A DNA stretch of 64,000 nt from Chloracidobacterium sp. (GCA_016716305.1 JADJWP010000002.1:1114501-1178500); one strand, 5' to 3'. Numbered from the stretch's first letter, positions 25,936 through 35,409 are shown. Notes: generated by a model from the letters alone, not told the origin. Made by a program: numbers and translations.

Positions 25936-27357
25936 ATGCAAAAGCGTCTCTCGAAATCAGATTTTATTAGCTATCTGGAATGTCCCGGTGAGTTTTGGCT
26001 TCGATCTCACAAACCGTCGTTATTCAACATTAACGATACGGTTGAATCTGAACATTTGCGCCAACAAGGCTATGAAGTTCAACGAATGGCACGCCAACTC
26101 TTGCGCTTCGAGAGTACCGACGCCTCGGTCGAATTCGAACGAGTATTTGAGACCGATGCTTTCTACGCCCGGAGCGATATCGTTCGGATCGACGCCGCAA
26201 GCCGCACGGTCGATCTATATGAGATCAAGTCATCGACAACCATTAAGGACGAGCACATCGAAGACCTGGCATTTCAAAAGTTGGCCGCGAAGAGTTCGGG
26301 CACCTCGGTTGGCCGCTGCTTCTTGGTCACTCTGAATGGTGAATATATCCGACGCGGTGCGATCGACATCGAACAGCTCTTTATGATCACTGATGTGACC
26401 GAGCGGGTCGACAGTTTGATGGCTTTGACAGAGCAAAAGGCTGCGGAAGCACTAGGTTTTCTCGATACCGTCCCGAAGCCGTCGCTAACGGATTATTGTG
26501 ATGCGAAAAAGTTGGACTGCGAGTTCGTTCGCCATCACTTCCCGAATCTGCCGGAATACACGGTCTTTGATATCGCACGATTGAACAATGGCAAACGACG
26601 ACAATTGCTTGCGGATGGTATCGTTGATATTGCGGATGTCCCGACCGATTTTCCACTGTCAGACAAACAGCGTCGTCAGGTCGAGGCAGCTCGTTCTGGT
26701 GAGGTCGTGATCGACCGCGAAGAGATCGCGAAACGTGTCGAATCCTGGCAGTACCCGCTGCACTTTCTCGATTACGAGACGTTTTCCTACGCCATCCCGC
26801 CGTTCGATGACATAAAGCCATTTCAACACATGTGCTTCCAATACTCGCTTCACACGATCGATGCCCCGGGCGGCAGACCCAGGCATGTATCTTTTCTCTC
26901 TCGTGACGAAGAGACTCCGGCTCGAGCGATGGCGGAAAGCCTTGTTCGCGCTATGTCGGGCGGTATCGGGACCGTTTTTGTCTGGTACGAACAGTTTGAA
27001 AAAGGGCGCAATTCCGAGATGGCCGCGATGTATCCGGAATTTTCTTCGTTCTTCAACGAGGTCAATTCCAGGATGTACGACCTGATGAAGATCTTTTCTG
27101 ACCATCTATACATACACCCAGGATTCAAAGGACGAACTTCGATCAAGAAAGTCCTTCCTGTGCTCCGACCGCAATTGTCGTATGCCGAACTCGGTATCGG
27201 CGACGGTATGACCGCTTCGATCAATTGGTATCGAACCCGAACATGGAATTCGATCGGAGAAAGCGAACGACAAAAGATCTTTCAAGACCTGGAGGCCTAT
27301 TGTCATTTGGATACGCTTGCAATGGTCGAGATCTTTAACGAGATCGTATCGCTCTAA
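25936..27357 (+). CDS. DUF2779 protein with PD-(D/E)XK and DnaQ-like nuclease features
   Basis: This 473-residue protein starts with LSKSDFISYLECPGEFWL, the opening of Cas4-like PD-(D/E)XK nucleases. A candidate active site lies at about 95-125 (YARSDIVRIDA, then VDLYEIKSST, with D...E-I-K). The C-terminal half is DUF2779-like and resembles a DnaQ-type 3'-5' exonuclease, with an acidic pair LHFLDYETFSYAIPPFDDIK near 275 and a late acidic site in EAYCHLDTLAMVEIF. I chose the ATG at 25936 over a TTG at 25861. It follows the decayed ArsR patch, and no CRISPR array is nearby. A DNA-processing or defence role is inferred; the family is experimentally uncharacterised as far as I know. Confidence 0.75.
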   Translation: MQKRLSKSDFISYLECPGEFWLRSHKPSLFNINDTVESEHLRQQGYEVQRMARQLLRFESTDASVEFERVFETDAFYARSDIVRIDAASRTVDLYEIKSSTTIKDEHIEDLAFQKLAAKSSGTSVGRCFLVTLNGEYIRRGAIDIEQLFMITDVTERVDSLMALTEQKAAEALGFLDTVPKPSLTDYCDAKKLDCEFVRHHFPNLPEYTVFDIARLNNGKRRQLLADGIVDIADVPTDFPLSDKQRRQVEAARSGEVVIDREEIAKRVESWQYPLHFLDYETFSYAIPPFDDIKPFQHMCFQYSLHTIDAPGGRPRHVSFLSRDEETPARAMAESLVRAMSGGIGTVFVWYEQFEKGRNSEMAAMYPEFSSFFNEVNSRMYDLMKIFSDHLYIHPGFKGRTSIKKVLPVLRPQLSYAELGIGDGMTASINWYRTRTWNSIGESERQKIFQDLEAYCHLDTLAMVEIFNEIVSL

Positions 27358-27629
27358 GGTCCATGGTTCGGCCTTTTGACAAATCGATCGGCTAAATCTA
27401 CTTTCGAACTTTAATTCAATGGATGAAAGTCGCGAAGAATGGAAGGTCTGTCATGTGAATGCATACCAACTATCGTTGTTGGAGCACCAGTTCACGCCGT
27501 GGTCTATCCGAAGCCGACAGATCTCTGCGCATCGCGGCATGGTTTGATCGCATTTCGTGTGAGCTTGGCGAGATCGAATTTCGCGGCGGCCGAGACAACC
27601 ATATTGAAACCAAAAGGAGATAAGAATAT

Positions 27630-28007
27630 ATGAAGATAGCGATGATAATTGTCCGAACCCTTATGGGACTGCTTTTTCTGTTTGCTTCAATAACGTTTCT
27701 CTTTGGACTTTTCCCACAGCCCGAGTTAACCGGTCCGATGAAGACGTTTAACGAGGGACTTGCCGCTTCGGGCTATTTTTTTATGCTCTTGAAGATCACC
27801 GAGCTCGTTTGTGCCATAGCGCTGTTGGTCGGCCGTTTCGTGCCGTTGGCATTGGTCATCCTTGCACCGATCGTCGTAAATATTTTCTTCGTCCACTTGT
27901 TCCTTGATCGTACTGGCCTTCCGATCGCCATCTTTTTGGTGGCCGCGATGTCGTTCGTCGCTTATTACTATCGAAAGAACTTCGAAGGTGTGTTATCTGT
28001 GAGCTAA
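27630..28007 (+). CDS. DoxX-family membrane protein
   Basis: This 125-residue, four-helix integral membrane protein of the DoxX/DoxD type has helices at about 4-25 (AMIIVRTLMGLLFLFASITF), 45-65 (SGYFFMLLKITELVCAIALL), 68-92 (FVPLALVILAPIVVNIFFVH) and 97-115. The helix-2 ending ELVCAIALLVGRF and NIFFVHLF are typical of the family. AAAAGGAG lies ten bases before the ATG. DoxX proteins are linked to redox or thiosulfate metabolism in a few cases, but most are uncharacterised. The 272-base upstream gap shows no convincing gene. Confidence 0.8.
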   Translation: MKIAMIIVRTLMGLLFLFASITFLFGLFPQPELTGPMKTFNEGLAASGYFFMLLKITELVCAIALLVGRFVPLALVILAPIVVNIFFVHLFLDRTGLPIAIFLVAAMSFVAYYYRKNFEGVLSVS

Positions 28008-28172
28008 GATCGGGGTTAAATTTGGATCAGAAGTTTGTAAAAGCTGCCTTCGTAGTTCGCCCTTAGATAAAGCGCGAATCGTCTTTTAGGATCTTACGGC
28101 TCTGTTTCGGGTATAGGACGATTGCCTGCGGTTAGCTATACTTATGTCTTGCCGCCGCTCGGTCAAGATCCA

Positions 28173-29636
28173 ATGACAGAAGAAACCAGCGTAGAAAACG
28201 AATTCACAGAGAAGTTCGTAGCCGAATCCACGCCCAAGAAATCGCGATATGATCGCTCAATAGTCGAGGGGCCGCTTAGCCGCGCAGTATGGAAGATCGC
28301 CTGGCCGACGATGTTAACCAATGTCATCGCCGGGATGCAGGGAATAATCGATCACGTTTTGGTCGGTAATCTTGTCGGATACAAAGCAAACGCCGCCATT
28401 GGGATCAGTTTTCAGATATTTCTGGTCGTGATCGTTTTCATTTCGTCGTTGTTTACGGGAATGAGCGTTTTAGTTGCACGGTTTGCCGGCGCGCATGATG
28501 TCGAGAAAGTTAACAACACCGTCTATCAGGCATTTCTGACAGCCGCATTCATAGCAGTCGGTATCATGGCCCCGGTCGGTTACTTTGCCGCGCCGTATCT
28601 GCTTGATTTTGTTAGCCCGGACGCCGGTGTCAAAGCAGAGGCGCTTCCGTTCCTTCGGATCACATTCGTATTCAGCTTTGGGCTTTTGATCTATTTCATG
28701 ACGAGCGGAGCACTCCGTTCTGCAGGGGATGCCAAGACACCGATGATCCTCGGTATCGTTATGACGGTACTCAACCTAGTGCTGAATATCGTATTCATAA
28801 GTGGCTTCGGACCGATACCAGCATTCGGTACCGCCGGATCGGCGATTGGGACAAGCATTGCCACCGGCATAGTCGGGCTATACGCGATCTTTAAGCTATG
28901 GAGCGGCGGATGGGTCGTCGGATTTCCCCGCGGTAATGGTTGGGGGCCAAATTGGAATGTTATCCGATCGCTCTTCAAATTCGGACTTCCGACAGGCTTT
29001 CAGGGCATAGCAATGAATATCGGCGGTGTTCTGATGCTTTATTTTATCGGTTCGCTTGCGCAGAGTGCAGCGTCTCAGGCAGCGTTTGCCGTTGCGTACA
29101 CGCAATTGTTTTCCTTGGTTACATGGACATCTGTTGGGTTAATGGGTGCGGCGGCGGCTGTCGCCGGGCAGAACCTGGGTGCCGACAATCCCGACCGGGC
29201 GAACGCAGCTGTACATACAGCGGCAAAATTCGGCCTTGTCGGAGCAACGTTTTTGGGCCTGCTGTTTTTCTTCTTTCCCCGACTGCTGCTTGGATTGTTT
29301 GGTATGAGCGAACCGGCGGTTCTTGAGATCGGGACGCAATTACTTCGCGTATTGAGCATCTCCGGCATTTTTATTGCGATGGCGCTCACCTATACCGGTG
29401 GATTACAAGGGACCGGCGACACCAAGAGCCCACTCTATATATCGATAATTTCACAATTGGTGCTCCCACTTAGTATTTGCTTTGTGATCAAGCAAACCAT
29501 CGGCCTCGAGCCTATACACATTTGGCTGGCGATCCTCGCGGGGCATTTTACGCGGTTCATTCTTAGCTTCACCCGATTCAGGCAAGGCCGATGGCGAAAC
29601 ATCGTGGTAGATATAACGGTCAGCCCGAACAGGTGA
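28173..29636 (+). CDS. MATE-family efflux transporter
   Basis: This 487-residue, about 12-helix transporter of the multidrug and toxic-compound extrusion family (Na+- or H+-coupled) has an acidic N-terminal extension of about 35 residues. The first half begins LSRAVWKIAWPTMLTNVIAG, with GANAAIGIS-like NAAIGISFQIFLVV and VLVARFAGAHD. The second half begins LFKFGLPTGFQGIAMNIGGV, with GAAAAVAGQNLGADNPDRAN, which mirrors the first half as expected for the inverted repeat of MATE proteins. I chose the ATG at 28173; an upstream TTG at 28122 would add 17 residues. The substrate is unknown. Confidence 0.9.
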   Translation: MTEETSVENEFTEKFVAESTPKKSRYDRSIVEGPLSRAVWKIAWPTMLTNVIAGMQGIIDHVLVGNLVGYKANAAIGISFQIFLVVIVFISSLFTGMSVLVARFAGAHDVEKVNNTVYQAFLTAAFIAVGIMAPVGYFAAPYLLDFVSPDAGVKAEALPFLRITFVFSFGLLIYFMTSGALRSAGDAKTPMILGIVMTVLNLVLNIVFISGFGPIPAFGTAGSAIGTSIATGIVGLYAIFKLWSGGWVVGFPRGNGWGPNWNVIRSLFKFGLPTGFQGIAMNIGGVLMLYFIGSLAQSAASQAAFAVAYTQLFSLVTWTSVGLMGAAAAVAGQNLGADNPDRANAAVHTAAKFGLVGATFLGLLFFFFPRLLLGLFGMSEPAVLEIGTQLLRVLSISGIFIAMALTYTGGLQGTGDTKSPLYISIISQLVLPLSICFVIKQTIGLEPIHIWLAILAGHFTRFILSFTRFRQGRWRNIVVDITVSPNR

Positions 29637-29658
29637 TCAATGCTAATGTACCTGCAGC

Positions 29659-29880
29659 TTATTTTCCCTGATTATCACTGTCCGATTCTTCGTCAATATC
29701 CTCATCAGAATCGGGGTCGTATTCTCTATAGCCGTGGGCATCGTCGTAATAGTATGAACCGCTAAACTGTTCGGCATATTGTGGCTTATCATCGCCGTGA
29801 CCCGTGTTCGGCGATCGCGGATCGTCATTCGGACTCTGCAAAAAGTCCTTTGATGGTCGTTTTCGGGCGGTATTACTCAT
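29659..29880 (-). CDS. small acidic disordered protein
   Basis: This is a 73-residue hydrophilic protein without recognisable domain. The N-terminal part is basic (MSNTARKRPSKDFLQSPNDD), the middle is tyrosine-rich (GSYYYDDAHGYREYD) and the tail is strongly acidic (DSDEDIDEESDSDN). It lies convergent to the MATE gene and divergent from the S9 peptidase. No strong ribosome-binding site is seen. The marked composition bias argues for a real protein, but a chance reading frame remains possible. Confidence 0.4.
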   Translation of the reverse strand: MSNTARKRPSKDFLQSPNDDPRSPNTGHGDDKPQYAEQFSGSYYYDDAHGYREYDPDSDEDIDEESDSDNQGK

Positions 29881-29943
29881 TTCTGTTGCCTATCCGACGA
29901 TTATATACGATTATTTATCGACTCCACTTGCGTGCGACTCGTC

Positions 29944-32289
29944 ATGAAAAAAGAAACCTTTTTTTTGAAGCTCTTTGCTCTCCTTGCACTTTCTTTTTCG
30001 GTGCATCTGGTCGTCAGCGGCCAGACGCTTACCGTGCGCCAGATCATGGCTGAGCCATCGATCGCGGGTCAGCGGGTCGAAGGCGAAAGGCTTTCGCCGG
30101 ATGGAAAGAAGGTCATTTACTTATGGAATGCCGAAGGCAAGATGCCGCGCGATCTTTATTTGGTGCCGACAGACGGAAGTTCGCCACCCGTTAAGATACT
30201 GAGCCCTCGCGACCTTCCTATTCCTACGCCGTCGCCGAGCCCGGAAAACAAACTGAACTATGGCTTAGAGATCCGTGACCAGTTCGTGCGAGACCGCGAA
30301 AATCAGCTTGGCAGCGTCGAATGGTCGCCTGATTCGAAGAAACTGGTATTTTCGCATTCGGGCGATGTTTACGTCATTACCCTAGGCGAAGCGAAACCAA
30401 AGCGATTTACCAAGACCCAATCTCCCGAGTTCGGAGCCCGCTTTCTCAGCAACGAACGAATTCTCTATATGCAGGGCGGCAACGTGTACGTGCTGAACAC
30501 GGCCGACGCGACCGTAGTTCAACTCACGAAAGAGGCGAATCCGCAGCAAAACATCGGCGTCGGGGCGGTCACACCGAGCAAAGACGGCAAAATGCTCGCT
30601 TATGTTGTAACGGATAGCTCGAAACAGCGCGGGCTGATAGTTCCGAATTACCTGCCCGAATTTGCCGTCGCGAACACATTTCGCCGCGGTTGGACGGAGC
30701 AAAAGGTCCTGGTTGTACCTACTGACGGCAGCCGCGATTCGGCGTTTGAGATCAAATTGCCAAGATCCGAGGGCGTCTCGAGTTTTCGCCGTATGGTCTG
30801 GGCCGCGGACAATCGCTCGTTGATAGTTGACCGATTGGATAAAGACACCAAACGCCGCCAGCTTTTTTACGTTTACAATGTCGGCAGTAAAGACGAAAGG
30901 GTGATATTAATCACCGAGGAGACCGACGAAAAATGGCAGGCTCCGCTTTCAACGATCTTCGAGCCAAACCCAAAGAACCCGGCTCAGCTTTTCTTCGGCT
31001 CCGAACGCGACGGCTACAACCATCTCTACCTCGCTACGCTCGAGGCAGACACGCGGGGCGCGGCGAGTGTTTCAGATCCGAATGCGAGAGTCGCCGAAGG
31101 CTCGCCTGGTTACACATCAAACGTAAAGATCGAACAGCTTACAAAAGGCAACTGGCAGGTAGAATGGGCAAAGTGGATAAATGGTGCTCGACTGATCTAC
31201 ATGTCCACAGAGAACGGTTATCTCACTCGTACTTTTAGCCAGTTCGAAGTCTCAAGCCGGCAAAAGGTTGAGTTCTTTGGGGACAGTGGCAATCCGAGGA
31301 TGATAACCGGGCCACAATTATCGGAGAATGACGAACCATTCTTGATCTTTGAAGCTTCAAGATGGAACGAACCCGGCGAGTTGATGAGGGTGAAGGCCCA
31401 TTGTCCTGTTGGTCAACTCTCGACCGGAGGATGTCCCCAGATCCGAATTCCGGACTTTGTTACTCAAACCACTCCGAAAGATTTCGGAAACAGAAGATGG
31501 ACAGAACCAAAATTCATCGAAATAAACTCAAAGGATGGCAAGAAGATCCCGGCAAAGATATATCTACCGCCCGGCCATGACCCCAAGAAGAAATACCCAA
31601 TGGCGATATTTGTTCACGGTGCGGGTTACTTGCAGAACGTTATCAACGGCTGGAACAACTATTATCGCGAGTTCATGTTCAACGATATGCTTGCTAAGAA
31701 AGGCTACGTTGTTTTGGACATTGATTTTCGCGGATCGGCCGGTTACGGACGCGATTGGCGAACCGACGTTTATGATTTCCTCGGCGGCAAGGATTTTGAC
31801 GATCACATCGATTCGATCGATCACATGGTCGCCAACTACGGCGTCAACCAAAGCAAAATTGGTGTTTACGGGGGCAGCTACGGCGGCTTTATGGCAGGAA
31901 TGCTGGCTATGCGGGCTCCTGAACGGATTGCGGCGGCAGCGGCGTTGAGGCCTGTTTTCGATTGGAAGAACTATTACGCTGCCAATCCATTCTACACGGC
32001 CCAACGACTTGGTTTTCCTGAGAAAAATCCCGAAGCATACAAGCGCAGCTCGCCGATATCTTATGCGGACAAACTCGAACGCCCGCTTTTGATCCTGCAC
32101 GGAATGGCCGATGACAACGTCCACGTTCAGGATTCAGTTCAGCTGATCGAAAAGCTAATTCGGCTAAACAAAACACAGTATTTCGACGTGATGTTCTATC
32201 CGTCGGAAAATCACGGCTTTATCCGACCCGAGAGTTGGGCCGATGAATACGAACGCATTTTGTTGTTGTTTGAGAAACATCTTAAGTAA
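29944..32289 (+). CDS. secreted S9-family prolyl oligopeptidase (DPP IV-like)
   Basis: This 781-residue serine peptidase has a signal peptide (ending VVSG/QTLTVR), an N-terminal seven-bladed beta-propeller with WD40-like strands (SVEWSPDSKKLVFSHSGDVY, DLYLVPTDGS), and a C-terminal alpha/beta-hydrolase domain. The catalytic triad is visible: Ser in GVYGGSYGGFMAG near 645, Asp in HGMADDNVHVQ near 723, and His in SENHGF near 756. It likely cleaves proline- or alanine-containing oligopeptides in the periplasm or outside the cell. I chose the ATG at 29944; a GTG at 29932 is also in frame. It is divergent from the small acidic protein and precedes the nucleotide-sugar genes by 77 bases. Confidence 0.9.
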   Translation: MKKETFFLKLFALLALSFSVHLVVSGQTLTVRQIMAEPSIAGQRVEGERLSPDGKKVIYLWNAEGKMPRDLYLVPTDGSSPPVKILSPRDLPIPTPSPSPENKLNYGLEIRDQFVRDRENQLGSVEWSPDSKKLVFSHSGDVYVITLGEAKPKRFTKTQSPEFGARFLSNERILYMQGGNVYVLNTADATVVQLTKEANPQQNIGVGAVTPSKDGKMLAYVVTDSSKQRGLIVPNYLPEFAVANTFRRGWTEQKVLVVPTDGSRDSAFEIKLPRSEGVSSFRRMVWAADNRSLIVDRLDKDTKRRQLFYVYNVGSKDERVILITEETDEKWQAPLSTIFEPNPKNPAQLFFGSERDGYNHLYLATLEADTRGAASVSDPNARVAEGSPGYTSNVKIEQLTKGNWQVEWAKWINGARLIYMSTENGYLTRTFSQFEVSSRQKVEFFGDSGNPRMITGPQLSENDEPFLIFEASRWNEPGELMRVKAHCPVGQLSTGGCPQIRIPDFVTQTTPKDFGNRRWTEPKFIEINSKDGKKIPAKIYLPPGHDPKKKYPMAIFVHGAGYLQNVINGWNNYYREFMFNDMLAKKGYVVLDIDFRGSAGYGRDWRTDVYDFLGGKDFDDHIDSIDHMVANYGVNQSKIGVYGGSYGGFMAGMLAMRAPERIAAAAALRPVFDWKNYYAANPFYTAQRLGFPEKNPEAYKRSSPISYADKLERPLLILHGMADDNVHVQDSVQLIEKLIRLNKTQYFDVMFYPSENHGFIRPESWADEYERILLLFEKHLK

Positions 32290-32366
32290 ATGGACATTCG
32301 TGAACGGAAAATGGAGAATGTTGCGATGGCTCTCGATTTTAGAGGCCGGATCATCCGTTTTTCATT

Positions 32367-33311
32367 ATGCGCATCTTAGTCACCGGCGGTGCCGGTTTTA
32401 TCGGCTCGCATCTGTGCGAGCGGTTGCTGAACGAGGGGCATGAGGTCGTATGTCTCGACAACTTCTTCACCGGTCGAAAAAGCAATGTTCTTCACCTGCT
32501 GGATGACCGTAATTTCGAATTGATCCGTCATGACGTTACCGAACCGATATTGCTCGAAGTAGACCAGATCTATAATCTTGCCTGCCCGGCGTCGCCGGTC
32601 CATTATCAGTACAATCCGGTCAAAACGGTTAAGACAAGTGTGATGGGAGCGATAAATATGCTTGGGATGGCCAAACGTGTTCGAGCAAGAATACTTCAGG
32701 CGTCGACAAGCGAGGTCTACGGCGATCCATTGATCCACCCGCAAACCGAGGACTATTTCGGGAATGTCAATCCGATCGGGCTAAGAAGCTGTTACGATGA
32801 AGGCAAACGCGTCGCCGAAACACTGATGATGGATTACCATCGTCAAAACGGGGTCGACACGCGCATCGTTCGCATTTTCAATACTTACGGCGAGCGAATG
32901 CTTGAGAATGATGGCCGGGTGGTCTCGAATTTTGTCGTCCAGGCCCTTCGAGGCGAACCGTTGACGATCTATGGTGACGGCTCGCAGACACGTTCGTTCT
33001 GTTATGTCAGCGATCTCGTCGACGGCATTATACGCCTTATGAATGCCGAGGCGGACGATATACATCTACCGGTGAACATCGGAAATCCGGGTGAGTTCAC
33101 GATGAATGAACTCGCTTCCGAAGTCGGCTTCGCCACCGGAATGCAGATCTCGATCGCGTACTTCCCGTTGCCGAAAGACGATCCAAAACAACGGCGTCCC
33201 AACATAGAGCGTGCAAACAGACTTCTCGATTGGGAACCAAAAGTCCCCCTAGCTGAAGGTCTGAAAAAGACCGTGGAGTACTTTTCAAATACGATAAAGA
33301 ACCTGAAATGA
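32367..33311 (+). CDS. UDP-glucuronate decarboxylase (UDP-xylose synthase type)
   Basis: This 314-residue short-chain dehydrogenase/epimerase converts UDP-glucuronate to UDP-xylose with bound NAD+. The Rossmann motif VTGGAGFIGSHLCERLL is at the N-terminus; the UXS signature STSEVYGDPLIHPQTEDYFG then NPIGLRSCYDEGKRVAE (catalytic Tyr and Lys in YDEGK) is near 115-155, and IFNTYGERM is near 175. These features separate it from general NAD epimerases. Its stop overlaps the next gene (ATGA), and a third gene follows in the same operon. The product would feed xylose-containing polysaccharide or glycan synthesis. Confidence 0.9.
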   Translation: MRILVTGGAGFIGSHLCERLLNEGHEVVCLDNFFTGRKSNVLHLLDDRNFELIRHDVTEPILLEVDQIYNLACPASPVHYQYNPVKTVKTSVMGAINMLGMAKRVRARILQASTSEVYGDPLIHPQTEDYFGNVNPIGLRSCYDEGKRVAETLMMDYHRQNGVDTRIVRIFNTYGERMLENDGRVVSNFVVQALRGEPLTIYGDGSQTRSFCYVSDLVDGIIRLMNAEADDIHLPVNIGNPGEFTMNELASEVGFATGMQISIAYFPLPKDDPKQRRPNIERANRLLDWEPKVPLAEGLKKTVEYFSNTIKNLK

Positions 33312-34294
33312 AGATTTTAATTACCGGCGGAGCCGGATTCGTCGGCAGCCATCTTGCAGACAAACTGATCGCCCAGGGGCATGAGATCACGGTGATCGAT
33401 GATCTCTCAACCGGTCGCTACACTAACATCGCCCATCTCGAAGGCGCCGATCGTTTTCGTTTGATCATCGATACCGTCCTCAATCAGAGCTTGATGGAAG
33501 ACCTTATTAGGGAGACCGATCGGGTCTACCACATGGCAAGTGCGGTCGGTGTCCGCCTTATCATGGAGCAGCCTGTGAAAACGATCGAAACGATCTTTCA
33601 CGGCACGGACGTCATCCTGAAGTTCTGTTCACGGTATCGAAAGCGTGTCCTGATCCCGAGCACGTCTGAGGTTTATGGAAAAGGTGCTTCGGTGCCGTTT
33701 CGTGAGGAAGACGACCTTCTGACGGGAGCGACCGATAAGCATCGTTGGGCATATGCGTGTGCGAAGACGCTCGACGAATTTCTCGCCCTCGCACATTGGA
33801 AGGAATCGCGGCTGCCGGTCGCTGTCGTCCGTCTTTTCAACACAGTTGGCCCTCGGCAAACCGGTCAATACGGAATGGTGGTGCCGCGATTTGTTCAAGC
33901 CGCAATAAAAAACGAACCGATAACGGTACACGGTGACGGTACGCAATCGAGATGCTTCGGACACGTCGGCGATGTCGTTGAAGGGCTCGCAAAGATGCTT
34001 GATATACCTGAGTGTTTTGGCCAGGTCGTTAATCTCGGTAACGAAGAAGAAGTCTCGATCAAGGCTCTTGCCGAAAGGGCGATCGAATTGACTGGCAGCC
34101 GAAGCGAGATCCGGTACTTGAGCTATGACGAGGCATATGGAGACGGTTTTGAGGACATGCGTCGACGCGTACCAAGCCTTGAGAAAGCCAAGCGTTTGAT
34201 CGGTTACCAGCCAACCCGGACGCTTACTGACATCATCAATGATGTTGCAGCGGAATATCGCAATGAGGTCGGGACCGCAAATTCAAATGGCTAA
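33308..34294 (+). CDS. NAD-dependent nucleotide-sugar epimerase/dehydratase
   Basis: This 328-residue SDR enzyme is paired with the UDP-xylose synthase gene by a 4-base overlap. It has the Rossmann motif ITGGAGFVGSHLADKLI, the D in VIDDLSTGRY, the catalytic block STSEVYGKG...RWAYACAKTLDEF (YxxxK) and LFNTVGPRQTGQYGMVVPRF. The fold is similar to GalE and UDP-glucuronate epimerase, but the exact sugar reaction is unassigned; an epimerisation acting on UDP-glucuronate or UDP-xylose would fit the operon. Its last 8 bases overlap the start of the secreted repeat protein. Confidence 0.85.
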   Translation: MKILITGGAGFVGSHLADKLIAQGHEITVIDDLSTGRYTNIAHLEGADRFRLIIDTVLNQSLMEDLIRETDRVYHMASAVGVRLIMEQPVKTIETIFHGTDVILKFCSRYRKRVLIPSTSEVYGKGASVPFREEDDLLTGATDKHRWAYACAKTLDEFLALAHWKESRLPVAVVRLFNTVGPRQTGQYGMVVPRFVQAAIKNEPITVHGDGTQSRCFGHVGDVVEGLAKMLDIPECFGQVVNLGNEEEVSIKALAERAIELTGSRSEIRYLSYDEAYGDGFEDMRRRVPSLEKAKRLIGYQPTRTLTDIINDVAAEYRNEVGTANSNG

Positions 34295-34928
34295 ATTGTT
34301 TCACTTAAGAATTCGTAGCCTGATCGTTGTGGGAGGTGTGCTGGTGGTTTTCGCGGCATTTGCTCAGGCTGCATTTGCTCAGGGCGGAATAAAGGGCAAA
34401 GTGCGGAACAATAGAGGTTCTGGCATCCCAAATGCTTCAGTAACCGCTCGGCTGGATGGAAAAGACATCAAGACGGTAAAGGCCGACGAAAAGGGCGAAT
34501 TTGTTATGACGGGGCTGTCATCAGCGACCTACAGTGTGCTTTTTGACGCCTCAGGTTATGCTCCCGGGGTCATGTATGGGGTTGAAGTTAAAAACAGCAC
34601 GCGCGACCTCGGGAGCCGTTTGATCCTAATGCCCGATCAGGGAACGCAGGTCATAGTTCGCGGCAGCGTTTTCTACCGCGAAGGGACAAGTGTCACCGGA
34701 GCGAAGGTCGAGTTGCGTCAGATCAATGCTGATGGTTCGACGAAATTGATCGGAACGGTCTACACGAACATCAGCGGAGATTTTTCCTTCAGACGCCCCG
34801 AAGGCGTCGCAAAGTATCGCGTCACAGCTAGCTTTAAAGGGGTTTCCGGATCGAAAGACGTCGAGGTCGACAATCCCGCGATCTACCGAACAGCCATAAC
34901 TCTGGATCTGCCTCGTACTGAGAAATAA
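34287..34928 (+). CDS. secreted carboxypeptidase-regulatory-like domain protein
   Basis: This 213-residue secreted protein has a signal peptide (about 1-31, ending AAFA/QGGIKG) and two beta-sandwich units. The first, carboxypeptidase-regulatory/Cna-B-like, is at about 32-105 (GGIKGKVRNNRGSGIPNASV, KGEFVMTGLSSATYSVLFDA). The second is at about 115-208 (VIVRGSVFYREGTSVTGAKV, SGDFSFRRPEGVAKYRVTAS). I chose the ATG at 34287 because it gives a clean signal peptide. It overlaps the epimerase by 8 bases, so it is translationally coupled to sugar-nucleotide genes, suggesting a cell-surface or glycan context. The ligand is unknown. Confidence 0.7.
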   Translation: MAKLFHLRIRSLIVVGGVLVVFAAFAQAAFAQGGIKGKVRNNRGSGIPNASVTARLDGKDIKTVKADEKGEFVMTGLSSATYSVLFDASGYAPGVMYGVEVKNSTRDLGSRLILMPDQGTQVIVRGSVFYREGTSVTGAKVELRQINADGSTKLIGTVYTNISGDFSFRRPEGVAKYRVTASFKGVSGSKDVEVDNPAIYRTAITLDLPRTEK

Positions 34929-34950
34929 AAATGCCGGCAAAACCGGCATT
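34927..34950 (-). terminator. terminator hairpin between convergent genes
   Basis: AATGCCGG (34930-34937) and CCGGCATT (34943-34950) form a perfect 8-bp stem with loop CAAAA. A-rich sequence on the left becomes a U-tract on the minus strand, so it ends the minus-strand gene at 34975 and may block readthrough from the plus-strand operon. Confidence 0.65.
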
Positions 34951-34974
34951 CCTTGTCGCTTACAATTCACGACG

Positions 34975-35409
34975 TCAATTAATTGTCTCTGAGATCTCGT
35001 CAGGTGCATGTGCGGCATTCATATTGCCTGCATCCGTAACGATCAGCGGCATCTCCTCAAGCACAACAGTGTCTGCGATCGTCTGGATCCAATAAGTTCC
35101 CGCGCTCGGAAACACGACGTTCACAAAAAAGCTGACATTATCAGTAAATCCGCCGGGTGCGAGTTCGATCGCGGTCGGCTGCGACGTTACGACAAGATTT
35201 GATCGGTCCGGCGAAAGGATCCGAACCTCGGTCTGATGATTTCCAGTGCCGGTCCAATGGTTGATCACAGCAAACTTGATCAGGGACACCGGCAGTTTCT
35301 CGACCATGATGTTTTGAAAGATACCCATTAGCGAGATCTTGTTTCCCATCTCGATTCGAACGTCGTCGCACAATAACGTGTAAATTAGCTTTAGATTTGC
35401 GGTTTGCAT
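34975..35409 (-). CDS. DUF6941-like protein
   Basis: This 144-residue cytoplasmic beta-rich protein starts LIYTLLCDDVRIEMGNKISL and continues MGIFQNIMVEKLP, a pattern resembling the uncharacterised DUF6941 family. A middle PTAIELAPGGFTDNVSFFVN and late GTYWIQTIADTVVLEEMPLI suggest an immunoglobulin-like beta sandwich. There is no signal peptide. It is alone on its strand, flanked by the terminator at 34927 and a 295-base upstream gap that shows a TATAAT at 35602 on the plus strand but no gene. The function is unknown. Confidence 0.6.
   Translation of the reverse strand: MQTANLKLIYTLLCDDVRIEMGNKISLMGIFQNIMVEKLPVSLIKFAVINHWTGTGNHQTEVRILSPDRSNLVVTSQPTAIELAPGGFTDNVSFFVNVVFPSAGTYWIQTIADTVVLEEMPLIVTDAGNMNAAHAPDEISETIN

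Noticed and set aside
27439..27633. 64-codon plus-strand frame before the DoxX gene
   Set aside because: No ribosome-binding site and no family look; the region may be decayed sequence but nothing is recognisable.
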